Assembly: GCA_008973525.1 (NCBI GenBank)
Contig: WACJ01000045.1
Coordinates: 62,001-126,000, forward strand
Length of the DNA: 64,000 bases
Direction: 5' to 3'
From: Stenopsyche tienmushanensis
Lineage: Eukaryota > Arthropoda > Insecta > Trichoptera > Stenopsychidae
Part shown: piece after piece, positions 22,330 through 32,489 of the stretch
Layout of the letters: each line of letters starts with the position of its first letter
Position numbering within the stretch: the stretch's first letter is position 1
Notes under the pieces: generated by a model
Databases searched by the model: none
What the model saw: the letters and a program-made list of their open reading frames with translations, nothing else
Told to the model about the DNA's origin: nothing
Program-made: the position numbers and the translations under genes

Positions 22330-22455
22330 CAGTCAACCTTTCTATAGCGTCGAGATAGGGATCACGCTATAGAAAGTTGGGCCCCGTACATACTTTACCC
22401 GTTGCTTACATAAAAGACGCCACAAACAAAGGGCATACTATAGGAGGGTTGACTG
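22330..22455. mobile_element. pogo/Tigger-like MITE, 126 bp, flanked by TA
   Basis: It starts CAGTCAACCTTTCTATAG and ends CTATAGGAGGGTTGACTG, inverted ends bounded by TA on both sides (22,328-22,329 and 22,456-22,457). The CAGTCAACC terminus, a CGTCGAGATAGGG-like interior and the TA target are typical of pogo/Tigger elements. There is no coding capacity. Confidence 0.75.
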
Positions 22456-22729
22456 TATTTCAAATGTATTATTTTTAAAATCAATGTATTAGAAATATTT
22501 CCAAAACAATAACATACAATGAGATATGATATTAACCGCGTTGAAAAACGTTAAAAGATTTCACTATGGTCAAGTTGCCGCCTCACTAAAATACCTAAAA
22601 GTGAAGGGCGTGGTCGTAATTCAACGATAGCAGATGCAATATGATTTACACAGTCCCAAATTATAATTTTTTTCCAAATTTCAAATGCTGTGTTGATGAT
22701 TTATTTCCTATTTAATCCAAAATATCTCG

Positions 22730-22802
22730 ATACGTTTGCTTTAAAAAACCGCATAACTTCGAAATCGCACAAAAAAAAGTCGCACTAAAAGGAGTTTGAG
22801 TG
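22730..22802 (-). mobile_element. Second pogo/Tigger-like terminus
   Basis: Read on the minus strand from 22,802 it starts CACTCAAACTCCTTTTAGTG then a T-run and GTGCGATTTCGAAGTTATGC, the usual layout of a Tigger-type end, next to TA (22,803-22,804). No partner end was found, so it is probably truncated. Confidence 0.45.
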
Positions 22803-23194
22803 TACTCTTGTAAAAATCAATCAATAAACCCCCTTCTTATCTCTCGGATTAAAGATTAATATTCTTCTCTATGCGAAAAAATATCATTAATTTTAATTAA
22901 ACATCAATTAAGTGTATTTAAGGCTCACAGTACTAGCAATGAGTCAATTTCACTAATAAAGAAAAAGTGTGGAATTATGCAAAACAAATCTCCACTAAAA
23001 TCCTTTTCTACAACTACAATTAATTTTAAATTGGAGCATGTAAAAATAGTTCGTCATTAAAACATATTAATTCTACTTATTTCATATTGCGAATAGGATG
23101 ATAACATACAATTATTTAGAAATTCAGAAAATAGTTTGGGTTAATAGTTTATAAATAAGCTAAGGGTCGCTATGTTCGTCGTTCCTCGGCGCAA
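22803..23194. other. Intergenic, nothing recognised
   Basis: AT-rich spacer between the Tigger-like end and repeat G. No coding frame is supported. Confidence 0.4.
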
Positions 23195-23290
23195 TTCATA
23201 ACAATGGTCCCGACCCACGAGTTGGCTGCGATGAACGACGGAACACGTTTATGATTTCATTCGCTCAGTGATAGAGGTCGAAACGAGGCA
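23195..23290 (+). repeat. ~90-bp repeat G, copy 2
   Basis: Inverted counterpart of 21,330-21,430. It keeps ATGGTCCCGACCCACGAGTT, CGATGAACGACGGAACACG and ATGATTTCATTCGCTC. No protein similarity is recognised. Confidence 0.6.
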
Positions 23291-23483
23291 AGTTTGGGAG
23301 ATCGGGGATGACGTCATCATCCGAGTATCACTACTTTGCAATGGAAATTTATTCTTGAAAATAAAACTGATAGATTTGAAATTTTCCCAAGATTTCCTTC
23401 CGCGTTACGGTATTGTTAATTTAAACTTAAACGCTACCAAAGCTACTAAAACTTAAACAGCGTTCGTGACAAGTATCTAACTT

Positions 23484-23499
23484 CCCCCCCCCCCCCCCC
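23484..23499. repeat. Homopolymer run of 16 C
   Basis: Sixteen consecutive C in otherwise AT-rich sequence, right before a family A copy. The length may be uncertain because such runs are hard to sequence. Confidence 0.8.
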
Positions 23500-23519
23500 G
23501 AAAATTCAATGTATTTGTA

Positions 23520-23690
23520 GATATACAAGGTTTGTATGTCCAATCGGTCCGCTTTTCGGACTGCCTATGTGACGAATCGGACAACATACCTGAACATATC
23601 CACAGAACGGTTACGAACTCTTATTATAAAACGAAGTTGTACGAAGAAGACTGATAAAAATCCTGCACAACTCTCGACGGGGTCGGTATT
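23520..23690 (-). mobile_element. Family A hAT-like MITE, inverted fragment
   Basis: It contains the core GGTCCGCTTTTCGGACT (23,546-23,562), then CCTGAACATATCCACAG, TTACGAACTCTTATTATAAA and a degraded CTCGACGGGGTCGGTATT of the family head. Both ends are lost. Confidence 0.7.
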
Positions 23691-23884
23691 TTATATAAAA
23701 ATATAAAAAATCCCAATTTTGTAATTGGACAAGATGCATAATTTATTCTTGATGCTCTTGTGCGATTAGCGACAATCCTTGGGGAATCAACGGAAGCATC
23801 TTTGTAAGGTATTTTATTTGCAGAACTATTGTTAAACATTATTTTTGAGTTATAGATTGTTTTTATTGTTAAGGGTAACAAAAA

Positions 23885-24110
23885 TAAATCGAAACTTAAG
23901 GAATGAATCGAGAACGGGACGACCCCCGTATTTTAATAACGATGCACTAAAATCCCTAACCGACTCAGATTCACGACAAACAATCGAGGAGTTATCGCAA
24001 AGAATAGGATCATTTAAAACTCATCGGCAAAGTGAATAGGATGGTTGTCATGTGATAGGATGGGTACCGCACGCCTTCACCGAAGACCAATATATTCCGT
24101 TAAGCGACTG
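23885..24110 (+). pseudogene. Mariner transposase remnant with duplicated linker
   Basis: SRTGRPPYFNNDALKSL, DSRQTIEELSQRIG and GWVPHAFTEDQ correspond to the RSGRPxxFDEDALxAL HTH, the ELAExLG helix and the WVPHELTE linker of mariner transposases. Before the linker an ATAGGATGG-type word is duplicated (about 24,038-24,064), a feature shared with copies at 25.7 and 37.0 kb. Stops and frameshifts are present and the catalytic part is not recognisable. Confidence 0.75.
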
Positions 24111-25029
24111 TTCGTCGAAATAATTAGCAAATTGGACAGTTATGTCAAGTTCTTCAACTCGACTAATATATTTTGAAGCTGCCAAGGGAACAATGGATTG
24201 AATGGTTCAAAAATTAAAATCGTTAGTATCCTGTCCATTAATCGACAACGAATAATAGGATCGAGGAAGTGAAAGTGGAGGAATTGCGGGTAATCTTTGT
24301 CTTTTTTCTCACGCCATGGACGCATTTCAAAAAATAAATCTAGATCTAGACGCTGATCATAAACAATCGTAAAAAAATCGCATGATCTCAAGAAAATTGG
24401 ACAATTTTGGACCACCGCTCAGGACAATCAACCGCATCGGCGAAATGTGTCTGATGAAGAAACAAAATAGCAACGACAAGTTGCTGAGGACATTCATCAT
24501 GGATCACGTCATGGATCAACGATGAGTGGATGGTAAAACGCAAACACATTCAAGGATTTTGTCCAAAAAATAGAACCATTAATATGCTGAGAAGCATGTG
24601 GAGTAGTATTCTTCGAGAGGTGCAATTCATTCGCGTATGCAATTCGCGACCGATTTTTGTTTGCACGTTTGGGAAATCCTAAAAATCAATCACTCGTCGC
24701 CGATGAAACTCGGTCACTAATTTGTTAGTGGGGCGCTAATTTGTAAAAATGTCGAATAGTAAATCAGCGCTTTTAACACTATTAACGACATTTTCGGGCA
24801 ATTGCACAACAATTCGATGCTTTGGCAAAAAAATCGTCGTCCCATTCGATGTTGTCATGCATGTTTCCTTTTATGGGCCTCAATAGTGATAGATTTTGGA
24901 AAGGTCTTCGATTTCCAGTTCGCTGTGTTAATGATGATGATGTATACAAATACAAATCTTATTTTTCTATATAGTTCCCTGTGTTCCAACTGTGTGCCTG
25001 AAAAAGTAGAAAATTCTTCGCTCGTTCTA
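24111..25029. other. Intergenic; weak mariner-like traces
   Basis: No gene is supported. CACTCGTCGCCGATGAAAC near 24,692 faintly recalls a mariner TGDE(T/K)W segment, but the frame does not continue. Confidence 0.3.
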
Positions 25030-25090
25030 TTGTCTTCGGTGATGGCGTACGGCACCCATCCTATTCACTTTACTAATGAGTTTTAAATGC
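25030..25090 (-). pseudogene. Mariner linker fragment
   Basis: On the minus strand AAGTGAATAGGATGGGTGCC encodes KVNRMG in one frame, followed in another by VPYAITEDNRTS, the HAIGKVNRxGxWVPHxLTE segment of mariner. Only about 60 bp is recognisable. Confidence 0.6.
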
Positions 25091-25709
25091 TTCTAATAGG
25101 ATTCCAGACTTTCCGATAACTCCTTGATTATTTGTCGTGAAATCTGACTTGATCAGAGATTTTAGTGCATCGTATCCAAAATTCAAAAAACCTCCCACTC
25201 TAGGGTTCAACCCTTAAGCGTTTATTGCCTGATTTAAATTTCTGGCATCAATATTGACATATGCGGACTATTACCATTTCACCATAAACATCTTAGAGTG
25301 CTCTACTGGCTTTTGTTACTGTATCTGGACACAAACTGAGCTCAAACATAAGATCTCAAAATTTTCGAATACTTTCGGGTCCTCCTAATATATACCTTTC
25401 AACCTGAGTAGGTCCTGATTTTTTTAAATAGTCACTCGTTATTGTAAATTATAAATTAACTGTGTTTTCAACAAAACGCAATCTTATAATGCTTAAATTT
25501 TTAGATTATTTAGATAGATGAGGATCAATGTAAACAATGGACCGATTGTTAGAAGAGGAGACAATTTGTTTGATCTATGCAAGATCGTTCTGCATTATTG
25601 TTATTGGAGAACAATAAAGCACATTCAATCATTTTTGTTGGTCTACATATGAAAAACACTAAACGTTGGGGTGCTTATGTTCATGATGAAGTAGTAATAG
25701 TGCCACTGT

Positions 25710-25800
25710 GCAAACACATTTAAAACTCATCAGCAAAGCGAATAGGATGGGTATTATGGAGTAGGATGGATACCGCACGCCGTCACCGAATAATTTTGTA
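25710..25800 (+). pseudogene. Mariner linker fragment with duplication
   Basis: TTAAAACTCATCAGCAAAGC, GAATAGGATGGGTATTATGG then AGTAGGATGGATACCGCACG and CGTCACCGAAT match the 23.9-kb and 37.0-kb copies, including the duplicated AGGATGG word. Confidence 0.6.
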
Positions 25801-25854
25801 CATTTCAACCGCGCCCTTCAATACGTTCACCCGAGTAGCCCGCTGGGTAACAGT

Positions 25855-26140
25855 TAGGGGTCAGTTCCGGGATTCCGGGAACGGTATTTTCAATCATTTC
25901 CTTTCTGCTGAGACACGGACATTCGCAAAATTCCCGATTTCCCGACAAATTATTTATTTCCGTCACTGCAGATGAATACTTATATACTATAATATTTTGA
26001 CGTGATTCGTAATTATATTACGGAGGAATACAAAAATTCTGAACCCCGTTGCTATTATATTTCATATCGATATTCCCATTATTAGAATCGATGTGTAGTA
26101 AATACATCACCGGTAGGGAAAAGTTAATACAACAATTTGA
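25855..26140 (-). mobile_element. hAT element (CCCGGG-end family), fragment
   Basis: It shares long near-identical stretches with 36.1-36.6, 39.2-39.5 and 55.5-55.9 kb, e.g. GCTGAGACACGGACATTCGC, TAATTATATTACGGAGGAAT and AATACATCACCGGTAGGGAA. It holds only the non-coding middle of the element. CCGGGATTCCGGGA at its left edge resembles the family's ends. Confidence 0.7.
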
Positions 26141-28279
26141 AAAACATGTATATGGATTAGATTCCCTAGTGACAGCATATAGATATAGATCCTATCCTAT
26201 AAATAGATCCGGCAATAGACTGCTTGTGGCTGCATTATGACGATGTTGATAAAATCATAATTTTCACATCCAATTGTCTTCAAAATTGCCATAACACCCA
26301 CTGTGGGAATCATTGCTCTAATCTTTAATATATGACATTTGACGAAGTTCAGGTCATCTTCATATTTAATCGTATAGCTATAAATACGACGAACATGCTG
26401 TATTAACTGATACGCGTTTGCAGACGTGCAAGATATACTGTTGTCCAAGAACATGCTAGAAGATTTCATTGGTAATTCAATCTAAAAATTATTACTTCTA
26501 GAGCAATCGATCATATTTAGACGACACTGTGTTCGCTATCTATGGGTGGGTTTCGAAGATAGTGACAACATCCAGCATCCTTTTAGTATGCGAGACCAAA
26601 TGCATATAAAAAGGATCAGGTTGCAGGCAATCGCTTCAAATTTATTAAGCCTCATTCTTAGCATGTTGATTCCAGTCATGATTCCTCGTCGGAATACAGA
26701 TCATCATTCGTCCGAATCATTTATAATGCCAAGTTTATCTCCATGTTTTCGCGACATCATTTTTGGAAGCTAACTGGAACGACCCGGAAAGTTTTTAGTA
26801 TAAACAAATACAATGTTAAATAATTGATTGTGCGGATTTTCACTGACCAGTCTGACCCGAAGGCAAGAGATCAAGCTTTTATCTCTCAAACAAAAAATAC
26901 AATTGTAACATTTGGTAATAATGTTGAGGAATCTTTCGCAGTTAGGTCGTTCTTTGCTGATTCAAACTTAAGTCGAAGTATCCACAAGAAGAAATGAACT
27001 GATGAATGAAATGGAAGAAGACGTTCTGGCAAATGGTAGAAAGATGACAACAGCAAAGTCCAGATTAGGAATTGAGGGAACATTACTCCCACAGAAACGG
27101 CAAAGTTGTTGAACGTGTCGTGCGTCACGTACACATGCTCTCTGCAGTTATTGCAAACGTATGGGACGCGGGCAGACAAATCATCAATACCATCACAAAT
27201 TCATTATGTCACCGATTACTCAACATAAAATTATTGACATATGAAATGTCATAAATTATCAACCATAAAAATTTTTTGTAGCCAATTTTTCGTACTTTTA
27301 TTGGCTTATTTTTGTGATTTTCCAACAATTCCAAAAAACCATCAGTTTATTTAAAAGTAAATTGGAAACAATAAGATACATTAAAATGTATGCTTCATGA
27401 CAACGGTTAGTATGGGAGGCAACAACCGAAATTTTGCATACATTTCTACGAAGCTAATTTCATTTCAATCAGTGTTTATACAATATAAATCGGGAAAGAT
27501 ATGGTTTACAAAGTTGATATTTTATCTACAAGTACTTTACGTTAATTATTATTAAATAAACGTCGTCTACTTTCGATACAAGATGACTAAAGCTTCGGTA
27601 GACGTGGCTAAAATTGTAGTCGGCAACAACTTCATCGCGGTAGACTGCCATTTTGTTTGTAAATAATATTAAAATAAGGAAGAATTTTTGATGTTTATAA
27701 CGTTCTCAGTGCACTGTGAGATTGTTTAAAAGCAGACCTTCGGTATTTCAGTATTTTCTGGAACGAAATATGTCGTTTTTGCCATGAAATTGAAGTATTC
27801 TATTCGCATACTGGTTTTAGGTGTTGTCAACATTGACGAACATATTATTCCCCCACACACTCTAGAAAAATTATATAGCTTAATGTGGGTGTATAAAAGA
27901 GTAAATGCTTCAACACTTTGTATGCGGGGTTCAGCCATGCATTGAAGGCGGGAACAATGTCACGCAACGTGGAAAACAACATTTTTTTAGACTACTGCGT
28001 GTAATCAATTCTATTTGTTTTTAAATTCTATCACTAAAGATAGTGCATAATTAATATTAACTAGATGTGTAATTGAGTCACGTAATGTAAAAAAATATCA
28101 AGATATAAATGTAGAAATGTAGGAATTTATGCTTTAAAAATTGACATCCCAATTAATAGATAACTGAGTAAAACACGAAATAAATAATTGATTACTTTTT
28201 CTTACATTCAATGTGTTAATTATATTAATGTGGATGAATTTCCATAAGAGTTGCTTATGGAAGAAGAGATCGATGCATG
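26141..28279. other. Intergenic, nothing recognised
   Basis: Two kilobases of mixed sequence with several open frames under 100 codons, none with recognisable motifs on either strand. Confidence 0.4.
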
Positions 28280-28425
28280 GATAGTAATGAGAGTTTGTAA
28301 TCGTTCTGTAGACATGTTCAGGTATGGCGTCCATTCGTTATGTCAGCGGTCTGAAAAGCGGACCGGTTAGATACACATACCTTGTGGGTACTCCGTCCTC
28401 TTTTAGGGCTTTTTGTAGCATTTCA
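28280..28425 (+). mobile_element. Family A hAT-like MITE, fragment
   Basis: TAATGAGAGTTTGTAATCG, GACATGTTCAGGTATGGCG, the core GGTCTGAAAAGCGGACC (28,348-28,364) and CTCCGTCCTCTTTTAGGGC occur in family order. Head and tail are missing. Confidence 0.72.
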
Positions 28426-28454
28426 GGGGATAAATGCGTACCTGGGGTCTTCTA

Positions 28455-28660
28455 TGATCTATACGATTTCATCCAATAATATTTTTTGGTTTTTCTTCAC
28501 CATTTCTGGGGTGGTTACCTCATTTGATCGATCACTGCGCTGTTCGTCTTGGCAGCTCGTACGGCCTCATTTAAACTCTGCCACCCAACATCTTACTGTT
28601 GTAAACGAAGGAGCAGACTCCCTGAGAGTAGAATCTAGCTCGGATTTGATATTAGTTGGA
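28455..28660 (-). pseudogene. Mariner transposase, N-terminal remnant
   Basis: The minus strand reads SELDSTLRESAPSFTTVRCW then VAEFK, GRTSCQDEQRSDRSNEVTTP and EMVKK. This is the N-terminal HTH and RSGRPxEVTTPE linker of an irritans-type mariner, with a stop in the middle. Same subfamily as 10.3 kb and 62.5 kb. Confidence 0.8.
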
Positions 28661-28764
28661 TAGAGACCATTCAAATAAAATCATTTCACTAAGAATGTTC
28701 ACTGATTGATGGCTGCCAAACAAATGTTAACGTGGCATCTTGAAACTTAAGCACGCTTGCATCT

Positions 28765-28990
28765 TGAAACCTAGTGACGCTTGAAGACCTTCTGGAAGAA
28801 TTTCCTGATATTTCTGGAAATCTCAATGGTGATATTATGTCAAAAAAAACTTGGTTACAAGAAGTTGTGTGCGAAATGGGTGCCCAGAATGCTCAGATCG
28901 GAGCACTATCAGAATCGGATGACCGCCGTGCATTAATTTTTGGATCATTTTGCACAGAAGGAAGAACATTTTCTAGACTCTATCATGACT
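28765..28990 (+). pseudogene. Mariner transposase remnant, mid region
   Basis: LLEEFPDISGNLNGDIMSKK aligns in order with EEFSDISRSLLDDIVSEKLG of the 31-kb copy. In other frames NRMTAVH and FLDSIMT follow, normally continuing to GDETW. The match stops exactly where the first catalytic Asp is expected. Confidence 0.7.
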
Positions 28991-30959
28991 CTAAGCATCC
29001 TGTGAATTTCAATTCGATCCTACATAAATGTTGTAGCGTTACTTTCTGGATGACCCCCGTAGAAAATAACATACAACCCAAACAGGTTATTATAAGGGCG
29101 TTCCGGTTAAAAATGCGCCTTGATTAATTATCAAATCTTGCTGAAATAGAGAAGCAAACAGCAACAACGATGCTGAAACAAGTCTTCTCAGATAAATTGA
29201 ATCTGGCCGTCGACACCTTTTGGACAAAGCGTCATTATTCTTGATCCAGCAGACCATTAAACTTAAAAAAGGTGAAACTCCAACTGCTTGCATGCATGAC
29301 GTAATACTGGACCATTCAAATACAATCGAAGAAACCATCTGTCATATTTAGCAAGCGGTTTAATTACCCGCGAGGCTTATGAACAATGCTCCGGGAAGAT
29401 TCGCAATAAAATTGCAACAAAGTCGCTCGTGTGCCGCAAATCACGATCGGTTGTAATGGGACAATCTCTATTGCATAAATGCTGTCAATTGTCGTTGAAG
29501 ATGAGAGCCAGACTTGAAGTTCGGAGACAAGAGCACAATGTTCGATGTAAATAAAGCAACTTTACTGACCCTGTTTATCTCTCATGGACGGCTGATAAAA
29601 CGTCGGCCGCAGAATATTCTGGACCACTCGCTCGCTATCTTCCGATAACTGTGTCACTATTCGTAGCACTTGTGCTTAATTGTACGCGTAGCAATGCTCA
29701 TTTTAACAGTACATCAATCGGACTGCTTCAACGTCATCGTTTCAATGCATGGATACGTACGAAATTGTCATTTTAGGTATACTGAACTGAAGAAAAGACT
29801 ATTGGTGGTTGGAACAGCAGCTAGCATACACTAAGAACAGAACAGTCCTAATACAGAAGAATAGGATACGTCCTATGCGAGCAATTCAAGAAGACCCCAT
29901 TCAACGGGTGGCGTAATCAGGCGGATGATGATGATGCGAAAAGCAGATCTCTCCAATTTTTTGTCCATCTAAATTTGAAATCACATCTGCTTCAAGACTG
30001 AACAAAGTCAAAGTTTGACAGCCCTTGCATCAAGATAACAAAAAACTGGAATCGGCGATGACAAAAGGACACGATGTCTATTAGTAGCAACACAATGACG
30101 CGCCGTTTACCGCAACATCGGCAAACATGATGCCATAATGACACTCGTTAGTGGATCAAAAGAGTGAAAACTAGACTATATAATTATTCAGCGTTATTAA
30201 ATAAATACGGTCGAAATGAAAAGTAAGCATTGATGTTGACTTTTAAAAAGTCGGATGCGCATGCATCTTTGCTCCAAATCTGCAACGATCGTCCAAACAA
30301 TTTTACTAAGTGCAATTTCAACAATCTTCTTCGCCAATGCAAGACAAGTGTGTTTAATTGACTGTATAAATGGGAGGACATGTGGAATGTTCTGCTGAAT
30401 ATGGATGCGACGTCATATCTTGCGGTTTTCATAAATAATCAACATTAGCAAATCTAACAAATTAGACAAGATTGGTTCTTTTTACAGCCTTAAATCAAAT
30501 AAATCAGTCTAAATCTGGATCGATCAGATCAGAATTGTTAATATGTCCAATCTTGCAAATTTGCAGATATGGTGAATTTTTGAAGTAAATCTTCTATACG
30601 CGCAGTGGGGCAGTGTGGCCTAAACATCACGAAAAATGAAACTCCAAGCGGCATTTGATCGGAAAGAGATAGAAAATCGTTTGTAGTGTGTCTTTAAATA
30701 ACATAAAGCAACCAATAACAATATAAGTTTTACTTGTACCGCGCAAGAGTTTAACACGTGAAAAATTATTGTTTTTAACGTGGATCGACCAACAAATTAT
30801 AGAAGACGAATAGACATCTTTGAGAAGAAGACTGAAGATCGCATGGGTGATATCTATTGCAAATATATAGTGCAAATGTATTGCACGTTTTGGCTGTCGG
30901 ATCGGACCCGTAAGAGCAAACAGGATAAGTAACCAAATCAACAAGAGTCATCCAGAAAG
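28991..30959. other. Intergenic, nothing recognised
   Basis: No gene or repeat copy is identified. A short (GAT)n run occurs near 29,922-29,937. Confidence 0.4.
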
Positions 30960-31591
30960 TTAGGTTACAAATTGGATTCTGAAATGTAGTGACACATCCA
31001 CGTTTTATCCCCAGTCATGATAGATTTCAGAAAAGCATCCCTTCTGTGCAAAACGATCCTGGGTGAGCATTCTGGGCACCCATCTCGCACACAACTCCTT
31101 GTAACCAAGTTTTTCTGACACAATATCGTCAAGGAGACTTCGAGAAATGTCAGAAAATTCTTCGTGAAGGCGCTCATTTCGCGCTTGTTCTTGAATTTGT
31201 TGCACAATTTCATCAGAAATAACCGATGGTCTCCCACTCCTTGCTTCGTCGTGAGTGTCAGTACGGCCTTCTCTGAACAACCCACTTCGTGACATGTTGT
31301 CGACTCATCACATCACTACCATGAACTTCCACGAGCTTCTATTCGCGGTATTCGCGGCGGTATTGTTCTGCAAAGTCAATCTCGCTTAGACGGAAGGTGA
31401 CGGTAGCGCGCGACGACCTCTCCATCGAAAGAATTTACTGTGATTGAACAAAATGGCTGACAAACACGCGGAACTAAACAAACTGACCATTAGAATACCC
31501 CCAACGACACACCAAGTGTACCAATATCAAAACAACAAAAAATCCCCCGGTGTCAGAAGCCCTTGTTATCTTACTTTATAGATGACCCTCG
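30960..31591 (-). mobile_element. Mariner element, 5' two thirds with terminal repeat
   Basis: Read on the minus strand it begins at 31,591, beside TA (31,592-31,593), with CGAGGGTCATCTATAAAG, a mariner terminal repeat. A decayed N-terminus follows (ATG about 31,427). ARSGRPSVISDEIVQQIQEQ, EEFSDISRSLLDDIVSEKLG, YKELCARWVPRMLTQD and IMTGDKTWM come next: second HTH, linker and the motif with the first catalytic Asp. The element stops at about 30,960, so the other two catalytic Asp residues are gone. At least two frameshifts. Confidence 0.85.
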
Positions 31592-31609
31592 TACATAAAA
31601 AAAATTGTA

Positions 31610-32285
31610 TAGGGTGGGATGCAAATGGATTATTTTGAACTGCTTGACTGTCCGTTTTTATAAAATATACTAATCCTTCTTTCCTTCGTTATCGCTTAAA
31701 CATTGGGCCGATACAAAAATAAAGACAATGATATTTTCGACCGATTTAGAAACCCACTCGTTCAATCTTTTTCGAACAACTTCGTTTTGTAATGAGAGTT
31801 CGTAGTCGTTCTGTATACATGTTTTGGTATTACGTCCGATCGCGAGCCGCTCATTCGTTGTATCAGCGGTCCTAAAAGCGGACCGGTTGGACACACATAC
31901 CTTGTGGCCACTCCGTCCTCTTTTAGGGCTTCTTGCAACATTTTCAGGGATACAGGGATACCCGAGGTCTACTATTATCACGGTCTACGATCACGGAAGA
32001 TCCCTCAGAAGCTAACTTACATAGGTGACTTTCGCCAAATGAGGTCACATAATTATATACTAAAATGTTTTTTAGTTGTAAGTTACAAAAATCTTCAGTT
32101 TTCAGTTCATAGTTTTCAAGAGGGGCGCAAGTTAGCTACTTGCCATGGGCGCTTTATACCCTCGTTAAGGTTCTGCTCATGTGGTTGAATGACGCAGAAA
32201 AAAATTAGAGTAAGTAAGACCCCGGTTGGGACACTTTATTGCATCCTGCATGTTCACCACATCTGACACCTTCGGTTTAGTTAAA
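31610..32285 (+). pseudogene. Mariner transposase remnant split by a MITE
   Basis: The left piece (31,612-31,645) spells WDANGLF and ELLD across a frameshift. The right piece (32,172-32,280) has LMWLNDAEK, TLLHPACSPHLTPS. Both parts match, in order, the mariner C-terminal half at 43.2-43.5 kb, whose uninterrupted version reads HVVE then LLHPANSPDLRPS. A family A copy lies between them. Confidence 0.7.
31646..32171 (+). mobile_element. Family A hAT-like MITE, copy inside a mariner remnant
   Basis: From CTGTCCGTTTTTATAAA on, it follows the family order: GACCGATTTAGAAACCC, TAATGAGAGTTCG, core GGTCCTAAAAGCGGACC (31,868-31,884), TTTTAGGGCTTCTTG and a complete right end (GGGGCGCAAGTTAGCTACTT to CCTCGTTAAGGTTCTG). 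The GC-rich head is missing. The right boundary falls exactly where the mariner sequence resumes. Confidence 0.78.
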
Positions 32286-32289
32286 AATC

Positions 32290-32480
32290 GGATGAACACA
32301 CGGATCTCGTATGGACGAGAAGAGCGACGATCTCTCCATCGGTAGAATTTACTGTGACTAAAAAATATGATCGACAAACACGCGAGATCAAGCAAACTGA
32401 TCATTACTGATCCCTCCTATACGCCAGATGTGGTCCTATCTCGGGAGCTCTTTGCAATCTTACTTTCTAGATGACCCTCG
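32290..32480 (-). mobile_element. Mariner 5' end with terminal repeat
   Basis: Minus-strand CGAGGGTCATCTAGAAAGTA begins at 32,480 beside TA (32,481-32,482). It is followed by the same 5' non-coding stretch as the 31-kb element (GACAAACACGCGAGATCAAG here; GACAAACACGCGGAACTAAA there). No transposase frame remains. Confidence 0.7.
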
Positions 32481-32489
32481 TAGTTGAGA

